The translations under genes were made by a program, and so were the position numbers. A model generated the notes under the pieces. The model made no database searches. It worked only from the letters and a program-made list of their open reading frames with translations, and was not told the origin of the DNA. DNA of 64,000 nt from Luscinia megarhynchos (lineage: Eukaryota; Chordata; Aves; Passeriformes; Turdidae): assembly GCA_034336665.1 (NCBI GenBank), contig JAPFBE010000002.1, forward strand, positions 5,812,146-5,876,145, given 5' to 3'. Shown in pieces: positions 52,291-64,000 of the stretch (position 1 is its first letter; every line of letters begins with the position of its first letter).

Positions 52291-55200
52291 ACATAGGAAT
52301 TGGAGGGGAAAAGAGAGAGGTAGTGTTTGAACACTCAAGTTGCCAGTATATATTCTTCTCACTTCACAGTTTTCCAGAGGAATCAGGAAAAATCTGTTAC
52401 CACATAACTGCTTTAAAGAGTTTCTCAAACTCAAAGTCTGTATCTTGATGACTGGCGCAGAGACCAACTGTTTTATAGAAACAGGTGTCTTGAGCATCAC
52501 AGCAAGGAATAGAGAAATCCTAACTTTTCTTTCTCATTTGTGAACCTGTGCAAATACAGTATCAGGAAGAACAAGATGCGCAGATACCAAATGGCGTTTC
52601 TGTTTGTGTCTGCTTTGGGTGTGACTTGAGGACTGCAGGAAAATGCATTACAGTTGTCTATTCTATGCCAAGAGAGCATCAGACTAAGACTACATTTAGG
52701 AGAAGCCTCTCTCCAAACTCCAGCTCATGGAAACACAAAGCAAACCCTCAAAATGGCCCTTGCAGGTTTGTAGCCTGACTCTTGAAACCATCTGATCCAT
52801 ACAGCTTATCACAGAAGAATATAATGTTTTCACCATTGGTAGAAAAACGTAAGAGAGTAATTTAGCAGTGTTTGTTTGTTTCTAAAGATGATTTTTTCAA
52901 CTTACTATTTTTTTCTTAGAAATTAAATTGGGATCCATAGTGTAAATACCATCTGTTTGGCATCTCAATTTATTCTTTTGTCTCTTACCACTTGTAAATT
53001 TGGCTTCAAATTTCTGATTTCTCTCTCTTCTCTTCTCTCACGTGTGAATCAGGATCTTATATTTAATACATATTTAATACTACCTTTACTACACTACCCT
53101 CACATTGCGGTGACCTTTCATATAATTTCACTTCAATTTTCTTATTCTGTGAGCTATGAGAAGTTTCAGGTGTCATCCTAAACAATTAAAATTCAGCTGG
53201 GTCCTCCCAAAGTTCTGTCTGTAAATACGATCAAAATTGGCTTTCTGTTGTTTAGAGTTTTTCAATTAACAATAAATCTAGATCGTTTCTCAGGACTTAA
53301 AGATTTTAGGAATATCCCAGATCAACAATATTGTATGTAATTATATTATATGTAATTCAACAGAAGTTTTATGCTTAATACATATACAATACAAAATCAC
53401 ACAATTTTTGATTTAAATTGTTATAATTAAATGCTACAGCTGCTAACTAGCCAATTGAAATTGTGTGAGGAAAATGTCAGCACGTGGCTGGCTGCTCTGA
53501 GTGTTGACATCTGAATGCTACAGGCAGTTTTAAACTTAGAATGAGTTCCTTAGAACAACAGTTATGTTTCTGACCTCACCGGCCATGCACAGTGAGGAAA
53601 TACTTCCTGCTTCCTCATAAAATGTCTACTTGAATCATAATAGAAACCTACAAGAAACCACTCAGAGATGAGAGAGAAAATGGCAATGCCCAAGAAAGCT
53701 TACCTGACTAATTAATGCCTTTCTGTGGTGGTTGGAAACCCACTCCTACTCAGCCTACACACTTGTCTTCTAATGGCTCAGATAGTTTTCCTTGCTAGTA
53801 AGAGGCATAAAGCTAAAACAGTTCATTTTCTTTAAATGCTATTGCATAACTACAGTGTAAAATAAACATGTCAGCATCTCATCTGAAAATATCACTTTTT
53901 TTTCAGCAGTGAGTGGGACTTAGATGAACTTAGGCTAATGAGTGCAGGAAATCTTGTAATTTCAGGATGTCAGGCCAGGGTCATGAGCTAAGATTTTTGA
54001 ATCAAGTTGAGCACTCAGGTAAAGCACCTGAAGACGAAATTATAAGTAAAGCCTGATTTGCACAGTTTCTGCAGTTTCAGTACCGTTTCTGTTGTTGTCA
54101 TTGGATTTTCCATTTTATTGTCTTCTTTGATGGAATACATGCATCATTATTTGTAGCTACAATAATTTGAGAGATTCTGAAATATGTATTCTCCAGAATA
54201 TCTTTATGATTTTTGTGCCTATAAAACTTAACTCACACAACAAAGCTTCACCACGTTACTTATAAATAGATTTGTAATCAATGTAAGTATTAAAGACCAA
54301 GGATAAAATCTAGCCCTTATAGCCTCTGAGAGAGAAAAAAAAACATCTCCAGGCTGTGTTCAAAATGAGCTCCAAGAGAACTTGGTGGCATTTATTTTGA
54401 AAAAAAAAAAAAAATTGTAAGAAAGATTAAAAACAACCCTTTGTTCAAAGAAGTTACACTGAAGCATGCCTAAAATTTAATCTGAAATCACGGTGCTTAT
54501 TATTGATTCTACTTAAAATTTGCTTAGTAAATGAAGTCACATCTACTTAAAAAAAATTTTAAAAACAATGTTGTTTTTTCTTACTTGATTTTATGTACTT
54601 ATGTGACTTGAGTCAGGCAACCAATAGTCATAGACAGTCTCATAATTTCCATAGTGTGGGGAAAGCAAAGAACATCTCTTTAAACTCACTATTACTTTGT
54701 GATGATGATTCAGTGAGCACTCAGATTTAAAAAAACTCCTAAAGAATGAATTACTTCAGCATATCAACTCATTTCAGGCTTAAAGACTTGATAAGATAGA
54801 CATATACTTGTATTCCTTTCTTTCCCATACATGTCAGAGTCTTAACACTCATCAAACTTTACATAAATGCAACAACTGGGTTAATTAAAAGCTCTCATTT
54901 GAGTCCACAGTTACACAGTTTATACAAACAGAAATGAGAGCTGGGCTCACACTCTGTAGGGAGCTTCTCAGAACTTACACATCATCTAGCTCAGTAGATC
55001 AAAGTTTGATGGCCTTGTCCTGAGCATACTCTGGTGGTGTGAGATGACAAATACAAATTCTTTGAAACCCACTGATGCCACTTTGATGAGCTGCAAGATT
55101 AGGGAACCAATGTGTAATTCCTGCAAGTACAGAAACTAATCCAAGAGTTTGAGGAAGAAGGGACATGTACTATAGACTCCTAACAGTGAGGCCTAACAAA

Positions 55201-57861
55201 GACTGAGGTTTCAAAAACAGGCTTTTTGCTTCATACCCAACATGGCTTTTTGACATGTGTGCTTCTAGAAGAAAATGCCCATAGAAAAGGCTAGGTGACT
55301 CTTCATGTCCTTGAATAGCCATGACTGCAATGTAATTTTTAAACACAACTGAGTATTTTATGAGAATGGATCTCTTTATTGAGAACTTAATATTCTTCAT
55401 AATCCACAAATACTTAGATCACGCTTTTCTCAGTGAAAATAGTATCAGCTAAAGACACACCATTCATATATATACACACTGAACACGGCACTGAAAAATT
55501 GTTGTTCCTAAACATCACTTGCTTGCAAATGCAGTCTAATCTAAGTACATGCTCAACATATTTCCTGTCAGGCTCCTCCATCATTCAGCAAAGATATGCA
55601 AAAGTGTCATTATTTCTCATAGGGCCTTATTTTAATATACATCAGTTAAATCACATGATAAAAAATTTAACTTCCCAATTTCTCTGATGCTCTCACATGA
55701 GAGGTTATACTTTACAGAAGAATAACTACTGCATCTTTACAACACTGCTTCTCAGAGTTCTGACCTCATGGCTAAGAAGCCAAAATAGAGAAAATTAAGG
55801 ATAAACCCACTATGTTAGTTTTTTCAGATATTTTAACAACATCACATTTTTCAGGTGCTCCAATAATATTTTAAACAGTTTCATTTACATCCTTGAGGAC
55901 TCAGAACTGCTACATATTTTGCATGTGGCATCACAAGGTAGGCACTCAAAACATGAGGCACACACATGAAATGACCTTTTAATATTTTGATTGAAGTGAC
56001 TTATCCAAAACCATGTGGAAACTGTGTGGCAGATGCAGGAAGAGATTCCTGTCTGGCATTCAACTTCTATAAATAGGAAGCTATATTTCTACAACTTCTT
56101 ACATCTTTCACTTATTTTTATACTCTGAATCAAATTAATTTAAAATTTGACAGACAACAACTCGGTTCAGAAGGCAGACTAAATGCCCTCCTAATGATCA
56201 GTCAAGTCTATCATGCATGCTTCAGTAAGATGATACAGCAGAAAGACATTACCTGTCCAAAAATATCACCATGTGTATGAATTAGAAGTTCTACAGTAAA
56301 GTTGATGGCAAGTTCTCATGTTGGTGGTGTTCTTTCTTATTATAGGATTTCTCGAAATCAAAATTCAAGCATGGATAAACCCTAAACATTTTATCTAATG
56401 TAGTTAGACAATTTCTTGTCTCAGTCTCAAGCCAAACTGGCACCTTTGGGCTCATAAAATTCATAAAGGACTTGGGGACCTTGTGGCAACAGGTGAAACC
56501 ATGCGCTGCATGGGACTCAATCCTCTTTACTAACAGCCAGCTTCTTTACAGTAGCCCTAAAAATATAGAATGGAAAAGAACATATCTATGACACAGCAAT
56601 CAACTTCCTGCTCAAGTCTCCTGGAGAAAGTTAATTCCCTAAAATGGAGCAGACGAGCTACCAGGCAAAACCTAGTTGTCAGAATATGTTGGTGTGGTTA
56701 AAAAAACCCTTGTTTCTGGAAACTTTTTGTCCTCTACAAGTAGGTAATGTTACCAGAAATGTTTCCAATGTACTTGAGATTTAAGCAGACAATCAGCACT
56801 GGAAATGCTGTAAAGCTAAAGGCAAGCAAAAACAAAACCTCATAAGAGAAATTGTTGAGCTACTCCTTTACTATTATTTTTCTTATCTAGACAGTAGCAG
56901 TATATTAAATTTATGTACAGACAAAATCCTGTCATTAACACAAACATACAGTTTTTATTCAGGACTTCTCCACTATAAGCTCTTCGTGAGTCATTGTAAC
57001 AGAGGGAGGCCATGCACAAACATGGGCACAGTCATGTACCAGATTTCCCTACAGCCAAAATTTAAAACCCTTCCTATTACAATGTTCCTTATACCAAAAT
57101 ATAGGAAACTCTCAAAATGAAACTGCACTTATAACATCTGGAGATAGAACTCTCTCATACTAAATATATACTGCATATTTGTGTATATGTGAAAATCACA
57201 TACTACAAACAGTACTGGAATTGGATTTTCCATTTTACGTCTTCGAAATACATTCCAATTCTTAATCCATTCCCCTTTAGAACAGAATCTGCTTTTATAA
57301 AAATCTGCTTTTCCCACAGGCCAAAAGCTTGAAAACATTTGCAATTTAGTATAAGAGAGCTACTTTCGACAAAATTAAAGGCTTGGGTATGGTTGGTGGT
57401 GTAGTGCTTTTACATTGCATAGAATTTAAAAATCGACATAAAAGTTGGTCTTGAAACACAAAAGCCAGGGAGTGCATGCTTTCAACTTAGCAAGAGAGGC
57501 ATGAAGACAGCTGAATTTCTGATTCAAAGTACAGTTTAAGTTTAGATGCACACATCCACTTTTTTTACTTTCAATGAACTGGCATTTTTAAATGTAAAAA
57601 CATTACATTGTAAGATTTCCAACCAGTTTTAGTACTTATTAAATAGACACATGCAAAATTTAATTCTTGTCTGTTAGAAACTACTTCCAGAAATATTGTA
57701 TTACCTCAGACCTTCAATCAGCTGCTTTTCAGTTGCAGAAACCTCTACATGTGAAAACCTCCCTATAGTATTATTAATATAATTTCATTCATCTTGGGAC
57801 AGCCCTCAATATGCCACAAAAGTGTATTTCAACAAAGAATAACAATTAAAATATGGTCACA
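52291..57861. other. Intronic sequence, no gene seen
   Basis: Unique AT-rich sequence. An A run near 54402-54415 is the only simple repeat of note. The stretch about 53430-54130 is repeat-free and of mixed composition, a candidate for conserved non-coding DNA. No exon is recognised. Confidence 0.5.
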
Positions 57862-57990
57862 TTAAAAACAAACAAGCAAACAAAATAACCCCAACCAAAA
57901 TCAGCACCAAAACCCACACAATAAAAAAAAAAAAAACCCTAAACTTAAAAAAAAACAAACCCACACCACCAAAACAAAAACACCCTACAC
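57862..57990. repeat. A/C-rich low-complexity tract
   Basis: About 130 bp with almost no G or T: AACAAAC and CCAAAAC units with two A runs near 57925 and 57950. The C-free-strand asymmetry is strong. Confidence 0.85.
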
Positions 57991-60376
57991 ATTTTATAAC
58001 TTCTGCTGTTTTATATGTTCACAATCCTGAATGTAGAAGCTTCTACCAGATGCTAGGAAATTTTTGCCAGGATGCATATGAAATGACTTCCAAAATAAGA
58101 CGCAATCTGAAGGTTAATGAAAAAAAATAAGAACTACTACCTTCATAAGTTTCCACAAATAATAAACTCAAAACATCAAATAATTGCCAGCTATCAGATA
58201 TTTCAATACTCAGTTTACTGTGACTTTTTTTTCTGAGGTATATTCAGAGAAATGGCTAAAGGAACAGTAATGGCCTTCTGGGACAGGAAGACTAAGGTTT
58301 CAGTAAAAAATGTTAAATTAATTTTTATAGTGATGCAAAGTCAGGGAAGGGTTGTTAAGGGATGGCCTCTTGCCACAGGGTGGAGTTTTGTTATGGTATC
58401 CTTTTAGAGTCTGCAGGTGTTTGGCAGGAGCTGAAATCAGGGCCAGCTGTGATATTTCAGCTCCGATATTTCCCTCCCCATATTTCTCAGAAGTGATGCA
58501 TCAGGATGATGTCTTACACCTGATGTACTCAACTTGTGTGGTATGACTGTAACTGTTGGGGGGGCATGGGGGAAGTGCCACTGCATGGTTTTCATTTTAT
58601 TTTCAGCTGACAACATTAATATAGTAAAATTCATCAACATTAATAGTTTCAATATAGTAAACCACCAATTTATTAAACTGTTATTAAATATTTATTAATA
58701 TTATTAAATATTACATTTTTTCTGGGTTGTTTTGTTGCTTCTAATATATACCAGCTATTTAATTAAAGTAAGAACACTGTATTAAATAATGTTGAAAGAA
58801 ATTACAGAGCAAAAAAGGGGAGGGCAATGTCCTAAAGGAAAAAAACCACCTTCTGTTGCTCACTTAGCCAGCAAAGATCTTTGTTCTTGCATACTTAGCT
58901 GCAGTACAGTGCGTACCTGTTTTTATTTTGTTTTATCTTTTGGGAGAATTTGAATAGTTTCTATTAAAAATGGCATTCTCTTTTAAGTTTGTTTTGTTTG
59001 GAAAGCCTCAAACCACATTGCATTTCATACACATATTCCCCAGGGTATGTAAAATGGGACCATACTGAGGTTACTCATAAGATTTTTAAATGTTTTAAGA
59101 ATTCTTTTAATGTTTGTACTATCTTGGCCTGGTTAAAAGACCACATTTTTTAAAAATAGTTTTTAAAACTTCCACAATATAAATCTTCATTAAAATAGTC
59201 TATACTGTTCTATTAAGCATTTTTAAGAACTTTCACAAACATTCTTTTCTTCTTCACATTTTTAAGAAATGTGTTCCCTTAACTAGTCAACCTCCTTTTT
59301 CTCTCAGCCGTTTTATCCATATATGCATGAGTACACACATACGTCTCTCCACAGACTGATTGACTTACCAGTACAAATGCCTGTGGTATTCATTTTTAAC
59401 TTCACAAATGAATAAAAGATTATAATCAGTGGGAAAAGTGGACATTTCACTCCATTCATGGAAAAACAGTATCACCTGGCACTCCAACTTAGTAAGAAAT
59501 TTCCTGGTTTTTGGCAGCTCACTTAGAGTACTGACTGAAGCTGTTAATGATATTAGCAAAGTGTCTTGGGATCAAAAAATATATTGTTTTATCTCAGTCT
59601 ATAGAAGGAGTTATATAAGCCACTCCCAGCCTGCAGAGCTCTGTGGCCCTTTTAGTTAAAATAAAATTTGAAAACACAACCTGCCTGTAGCCAGTTGAAT
59701 TCCATTAGACATTTCAATCATCTCCTGTAGTTGTCTTTCCCCCTACTTTCTCACACATGCTTCTAGCCATCCCTTGCATTATTCCATCCCCCTCCTGGGA
59801 TTTCTGTCTTCATCAGGTACCAGCCTAGGGCGCCCTTTACAGCATTACTGACAGCTGAGCTGACACCCATGCAGTGCATTTTAGTCGTTAACAGTACAAA
59901 ACTACACTTGCAATGAAAGGTGTTTGCATTATGGATATAAAAATCCAAAGAATCAAAGAGGAAAATAATGACAATAAATGAAGTAAATAAAATGCTTAAG
60001 TCCAATCTTGATGGTAGCACATTACAAAATTGAAGATGCTAGCAAAGAGTTAGGCTAAATTGAACTATCACTGGCTTTGATGTTTTACTGGGCTCTTTGC
60101 AATGGTTGAAAGGAAATGGCAATGAGAAGCAGATAACTGTGCTATGATCAAACAGTGTTACGTAAATTTACAGAGTTTAACGTCATACAGCACCAGTATC
60201 CATGGTTGCCATATGCAAGTTGAGTGACATCTTTCTTATAAAAGAAACATTTTTCTGTATTTTTTGATCTAAACTATGTCTGAGAAAACCACATTACAAT
60301 CTAAGCACTGGGAAGAACTATTACAAAGTTTTCATACTTGATGAAAATCTAGGTTCAGTTTTACACATAAGAAAAT
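57991..60376. other. Intronic sequence, no gene seen
   Basis: Unique AT-rich sequence. TTATTAAATATT-type patches occur near 58670-58720. No exon is recognised. Confidence 0.5.
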
Positions 60377-60425
60377 GGGTAGATGGATGAATAGGTGGAT
60401 TGATGAATAGGATGATGAAGAAATT
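60377..60425. repeat. Degenerate GATG/GAAT tetranucleotide repeat
   Basis: GGTAGATGGATGAATAGGTG and the bases after it are imperfect GATG/GGAT/GAAT units, an old decayed microsatellite next to the CR1 insertion. Confidence 0.65.
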
Positions 60426-60461
60426 GGTTGAATAGTCACATCCATGACCCATGACCATCCA

Positions 60462-61455
60462 TGAGTCAATGTCTCAGTGAGACATGATAGTGGTGACAAA
60501 TGTCCCTCAGGGGCGCTTACTGGGACCAGTGCTCTTTAATGTCTTCATCAATGACAGACAAACGGATCAAGTGCACCGTCAGCAAGTTGGCAGATGACAC
60601 CAAGACGAGGGGTGCAGTTGACACACCTGAAGGATGGGATGCCGTCCAGAGGGACTTACACGTGCTTGAGAAGTGGGCCCAGGGAAACATTCCAAGGTTC
60701 AACAAAGCCTAGTCAATAATTCTACACCTGAGTCAAGGCAATCCTCAGGATCAATATGGGCTGGGGCATGAGAAGATTGAAAGCAGCCCTGCCGAGAACA
60801 AGTACAGGGAGTTGGTGGTTGAGAGTCTGGACATGAGCCAGAAATGTTTGCTTGTATTCCAGAAAATAAAACATGTCCCAGACTGCACCAAAGGAAGTGC
60901 AACCAGCCCATCAAGAGAGAGATCCTCTCCTTCTGCTCTGCTAAGATCCCACCTGGATTATTGTGTCCAGCTCTGGGGTCCACAGTATAGGAAGGAGCAA
61001 GTTGGAGGAGTCCAGAGAAGTGCAGTGAATATGATCAGAGGGCTGGATGGAGCAGCTCTGCAATGCAGAAGGGCTGAGAGAACTAGGAACGTTCATCCTG
61101 GAAAAGAAAAGGCTCTGAGGATTCCCTGTTGATGCTTTTCAGTACTTAAAAGACGACTATAAGAATTTTTAGTGGGACCTGCTGTGACAGGACAAGGGTT
61201 AATGATTCTAAACTGCAAGCAGGTCAATTTAGATTAGCTATATTAAAGTTTTTTACAACGGTGGTCAGAAAACACTGGAACAGGTTGCCCAGATAGGTGG
61301 TAGACACCCCATCCCTGAAAATATTCAAGATCAGGCTGGATGGGACTTTTGAGCAACTGATCTTGTTGAAGATCCCCCTGCAGATTGTAGGGTTGTTGGA
61401 GTAGATGACCGCACGAAGATCCTTTCCAACTCAAAATATTTTATGATTCTATGAA
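60462..61455 (+). mobile_element. CR1 LINE fragment (RT catalytic region to 3' end)
   Basis: The frame at 60500-60712 reads [20 protein letters not shown], so the RT ADD catalytic core is kept, then [19 protein letters not shown]. The frame at 60812-61132 continues with HLDYCVQLWGPQYRKEQ and VNMIRGLDG. The 3' UTR includes 'CACTGGAACAGGTTGCCCAG', and the copy ends 'CCTTTCCAACTC' plus TTTTATGATTCTATGA, a typical CR1 terminus. It is 5'-truncated and frameshifted, and inactive. It lies about 2.2 kb downstream of the SUGCT exon, opposite to that gene. Confidence 0.93.
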
Positions 61456-61545
61456 AAATCTTGCTGTGATTAGAGTATGTTCTTGTTGGTGGATGCTGGG
61501 TTTTTTGTACCTGGGATTTCAACTATGAAAGTGAATGTGGCAGAG

Positions 61546-61927
61546 TGTTGTAATAAATCTTCCGAGACTCCATTTTCTTCATGCAGGAAAAGCCAATTCT
61601 TTATTCACACAACTGATTTTATATAATTTTTGTAGACCTTGTGTGCAACTTTAATTGGTTAATAGCTTTCTTGCCAATTACTCTACTGCTTAGTCAAAGG
61701 TATTTTACCTGTCCATCAAATCTCTCTATTCTTGAATTGTTTACATATTTTCTTCACTGACACTCATAAGACAGATCCCAAGTGAACTTGTTTTTCACCC
61801 AGGAATAGTTTGTTGTGTTAACAAACTCTCGTTCTCAATATTGTTTTCACACGGAAACTTGCAAACCACTTGCAAGGCCTGATTTTATGGAGCCTTTCTT
61901 TTATAACTTCTCTACCTGTCTGTGACG
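61546..61927 (-). mobile_element. Solo LTR of an endogenous retrovirus, antisense
   Basis: Read on the minus strand this 382-bp segment ends ATTTATTACAACA (plus-strand start TGTTG at 61546). It begins with CGTCACAGACAG, which would be TGTCACAGACAG-like with the terminal base changed. CAGAG flanks both sides (61541-61545 and 61928-61932). On the minus strand there is a TATA box (TTATATAAAATC, complement of 61615-61626) and, about 10 bp later, an AATAAA signal (complement of 61600-61605). That is the compact TATA-to-poly(A) spacing seen in alpharetrovirus-like and ERVK-like LTRs. A CCAAT box (ATTGG near 61652) lies upstream. No internal viral sequence is seen. The transcription direction is that of SUGCT, so its poly(A) signal is sense to the gene. 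Confidence 0.7.
61600..61605 (-). terminator. Antisense-LTR AATAAA signal
   Basis: TTTATT on the plus strand is AATAAA on the minus strand, 10 bp beyond the TATA-like box. Because it is in sense with SUGCT, it is a possible premature polyadenylation site. Confidence 0.5.
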
Positions 61928-63670
61928 CAGAGCATACCTAGATTACAGTCTCCCAGCCAGACAGTTTCAGTCTTTTTTTCCCTGCTTCCTTTAAACTGAA
62001 ACAAATTGTGAGAAAATGCCTCTTTCAGAAATGAAATAAGGATCTAACATGTAGCTATGCACAAATATGGGCATTAAATTTCCAATAGCAATGTGCAGGT
62101 GCCATGTATTTCAGAGAAGGGTGTAGAAAATAAGGCTTAAAACAGTTTTCTGAGGAAGAGATTAGCATGCCCCTTCACAGGAAAATATTTCAAAAAACAT
62201 GGCATATCTAACTGCAAAGCACTGTGATACCTTTTATAGATGGGCTAACTACGTCAAGTAATAACTTGACACACATATATATATAAATAACATATATATA
62301 ATTATAATAATATATATATGTGAAAACATTATTTAGGTGAATTCTAACAAAAGCAAGGTAGGCAAGATAACCTCTTTCCAATTTGGGAGGTAATAGCCCG
62401 TGACATATGTTTTAAAAACAGTCTCTTTCAGTGTAGAATCACCTTCTTAAAATTCACAGCATCAAAAAAACCAGAATATTTTTCCAGTGTTGCCCCAAGT
62501 AGAGCCAAGTCTGAGTAAAATACTCTTGTTGTATGTTCTTCAAAGCCCAACCTTAATCCCTGTGAAAGTTATGAAGTGAAAAATTTGGCCCATGCACACT
62601 TTACGGCATGATACTACATCATTTTTAGGAGAAAGAGAGTATTTATTTAATAAAAAAGATTCTTTCCCTGCACTCACCTAACAAATATTATTTTATGCCT
62701 CTAAAATATAATAATATTTATAATGAACATATTTATTATAAACATATTCTTTTATGACAGGGATTGCTTTGCCTGCTCTTATTTTCCCAATGCTACAATC
62801 ACAGTCGCAACAAACACTTCTGACAACAGACGTAGACATGCACAAAATTGGAAGAAAAAACCAAAACAGTCAATGATCAATAATTTTTTCTTGTGATTCT
62901 CTTTAGTAAAAATCAACTTAGAAGAGATTCATTGCACACTAGAATAGTATAAAACACTCAGTTGCAGTACTCAAGATAGTATAATCCAGTTATCTTGGGC
63001 CCTTTAACCCATCCTAAGCCAGAGAGTAAAAAAGCAGGGGAGGCATCCAAGAATATGAAGATAAAATAACTCTACAGATACTAAAATATAAAAATATTGT
63101 TTAGAATTAAGCGTAAGTGTAATCCAGTGTAATATTTAGCATTTAAAATAGATATACAGATGAACTGAAACTACCAAGAAAAGGTTGAGATTCTTTCTTT
63201 ATATGGATATGGTGCTTAGTTTTTCTTTTTCCAGTCAAAACATTACCCACATTTTTCAAACAGAATTAATTTTGGTTATCCATACTCCATACAGAAAATT
63301 AGTTTTTCCTGGGCCCCAAAAAGGTGCTTTCCTGCATATTTATGTGATAAATGCAATTGTGTACTATACTATAGTTTCTTTCTCTGTTTTACCAGCCAGT
63401 TTTGAAGTACAGACTCTCTATGAGAGACATGGAATACTTACGGTTTAATTTGACGTTAAAAAATCTGAGTTCCCAATCATATAATTCATTCAAAGATCTG
63501 TATTTAGTTCTTAATATGACATACTATTGGCTGAAACTCAATCCATCATAAGCCTCTCAAATCCCATTTTAAAGTAGCCAAATCAGGTCTGAGTGGCAGG
63601 AGGAGTGACCACTACTCAGCATCCATAAAACATGTGTCATAATATACAGAAGAGACTGGTGAGGACCAAC
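61928..63670 (-). other. SUGCT intron sequence next to the exon
   Basis: Intron directly following the exon donor site. It is AT-rich, with a TATATA/ATAA tract at 62269-62321 and another TAATAT-rich patch near 62690-62760. No further exon is seen. Confidence 0.6.
62269..62321. repeat. AT-rich alternating tract
   Basis: Mostly TATATA with AAT interruptions, bounded by ACACAC and ATGTG. It is partly self-complementary and able to form a hairpin. Confidence 0.8.
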
Positions 63671-63773
63671 CTGAGGATCTGAGAACACTTGCTGCATGTT
63701 GTTGATTGGGCCATATGGAACCCCACTCCCTTCAAAGAGCTGCAACCACTCCATCGTCGCTTTTTCTGAAAAC
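63671..63773 (-). CDS. SUGCT: Internal exon of SUGCT (succinyl-CoA:glutarate CoA-transferase)
   Basis: SUGCT is a mitochondrial class III (CaiB/BaiF family) CoA-transferase that moves CoA from succinyl-CoA to glutarate, regenerating glutaryl-CoA in lysine, hydroxylysine and tryptophan breakdown; its loss causes glutaric aciduria type III in people. The exon supplies the last base of a split arginine codon plus 34 codons (1 + 102 = 103 bp). The peptide includes WLQLFEGSGVPYGPINNM followed by QQVFSDPQ, which I recognise as the conserved C-terminal part of SUGCT. On the minus strand a pyrimidine-rich TTCTTATTTGCTCTTAG acceptor precedes 63773, and CAG|GTTGGT follows 63671, so the exon enters after codon position 2 and leaves in phase 0. 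The reading frame is intact, with no stop or frameshift. The open frame continues into both introns (63569-63955), but that flanking peptide is intronic read-through. Only this exon of the gene is visible. Another CaiB/BaiF paralogue is possible but unlikely. Confidence 0.9.
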
Positions 63774-63790
63774 CTAAGAGCAAATAAGAA
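63774..63790 (-). promoter_or_regulatory. Splice acceptor and polypyrimidine tract of the SUGCT exon
   Basis: Read on the minus strand, a T/C-rich run ends in TTAG immediately before the first exon base at 63773. It fixes the exon start and the split AG|G arginine codon. The matching GT donor is at 63670-63669 within CAG|GTTGGT. Confidence 0.8.
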
Positions 63791-64000
63791 TGAATGTGGT
63801 TTCAACACTGTGCTTTCTGATTCTATGGAATGTATAGCATGTCTCCTTCCTCTCACTGCTTCCATACTCCTCTCCACTGATTTCTTTCCAGTCAGTGAAT
63901 AAAATATCAAATATGTACTACCTATGTTCTTCAAAAATGCAAAACCCAAAGACACAGAGGAAAAAGCATCTCTGAACTGACTTCTGCTTAGATCTGATCA
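63791..64000 (-). other. 3' end of the preceding SUGCT intron
   Basis: This is unique AT-rich sequence upstream of the exon in gene orientation. I see no repeat and no second exon. It presumably holds the branch point, but none can be named with confidence. Confidence 0.6.

Overview
The window looks like avian nuclear DNA, probably from a songbird. Most of the interspersed repeats I recognise are CR1 (chicken repeat 1) LINE fragments, which dominate bird genomes. Their 3' ends carry the ATTCTGTGATTCTGTG-type tail, and several retain readable ORF2 endonuclease or reverse-transcriptase remnants. Three further segments look like solo LTRs of endogenous retroviruses; one (26851 leftward boundary) has the terminal sequence I associate with passerine LTR families. 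Repeat density is low, the rest is AT-rich, and there are no bacterial-style operons. Family assignments come from recognition, not a database search.

Only one protein-coding segment is supported: a 103-bp internal exon at 63671-63773 on the minus strand. It has consensus acceptor and donor sites and encodes a segment (LFEGSGVPYGPINNM) characteristic of the C-terminal part of SUGCT (C7orf10), the succinyl-CoA:glutarate CoA-transferase of lysine and tryptophan catabolism. The gene reads right to left, so 1-63670 would be the following intron (or intron plus 3' sequence), and 63774-64000 is the end of the preceding intron. I found no later SUGCT exon in the window.

Layout: 1-8758 is AT-rich intron with a CR1 tail, a long GA microsatellite and an A/GA tract. 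CR1 copies lie at 8759-9545 (-), 12839-13603 (+), 21151-22170 (+) and 22487-22923 (+), the last two separated by a 115-bp AAAAT pentanucleotide array. A GC-rich LTR-like block lies at 26851-28130, followed by a short CR1 tip at about 29.0 kb. An orphan CR1 endonuclease-domain relic is at 32281-33045. A long quiet stretch with A-rich and AT-rich simple repeats runs to 46 kb. A minus-strand CR1 is at 46221-46855. A clear solo LTR with 5-bp target duplications is at 51727-52285. The last accessory cluster, a CR1 (60462-61455, +) and an antisense solo LTR (61546-61927), sits about 2 kb from the SUGCT exon.

No previously undescribed multi-gene system is visible. The other open frames are short, lack recognisable domains, or lie in repeats. 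The items most worth a second look are the three LTRs, the GC-rich block of uncertain structure, the orphan endonuclease relic, and a few unique intronic stretches that may be conserved regulatory DNA.
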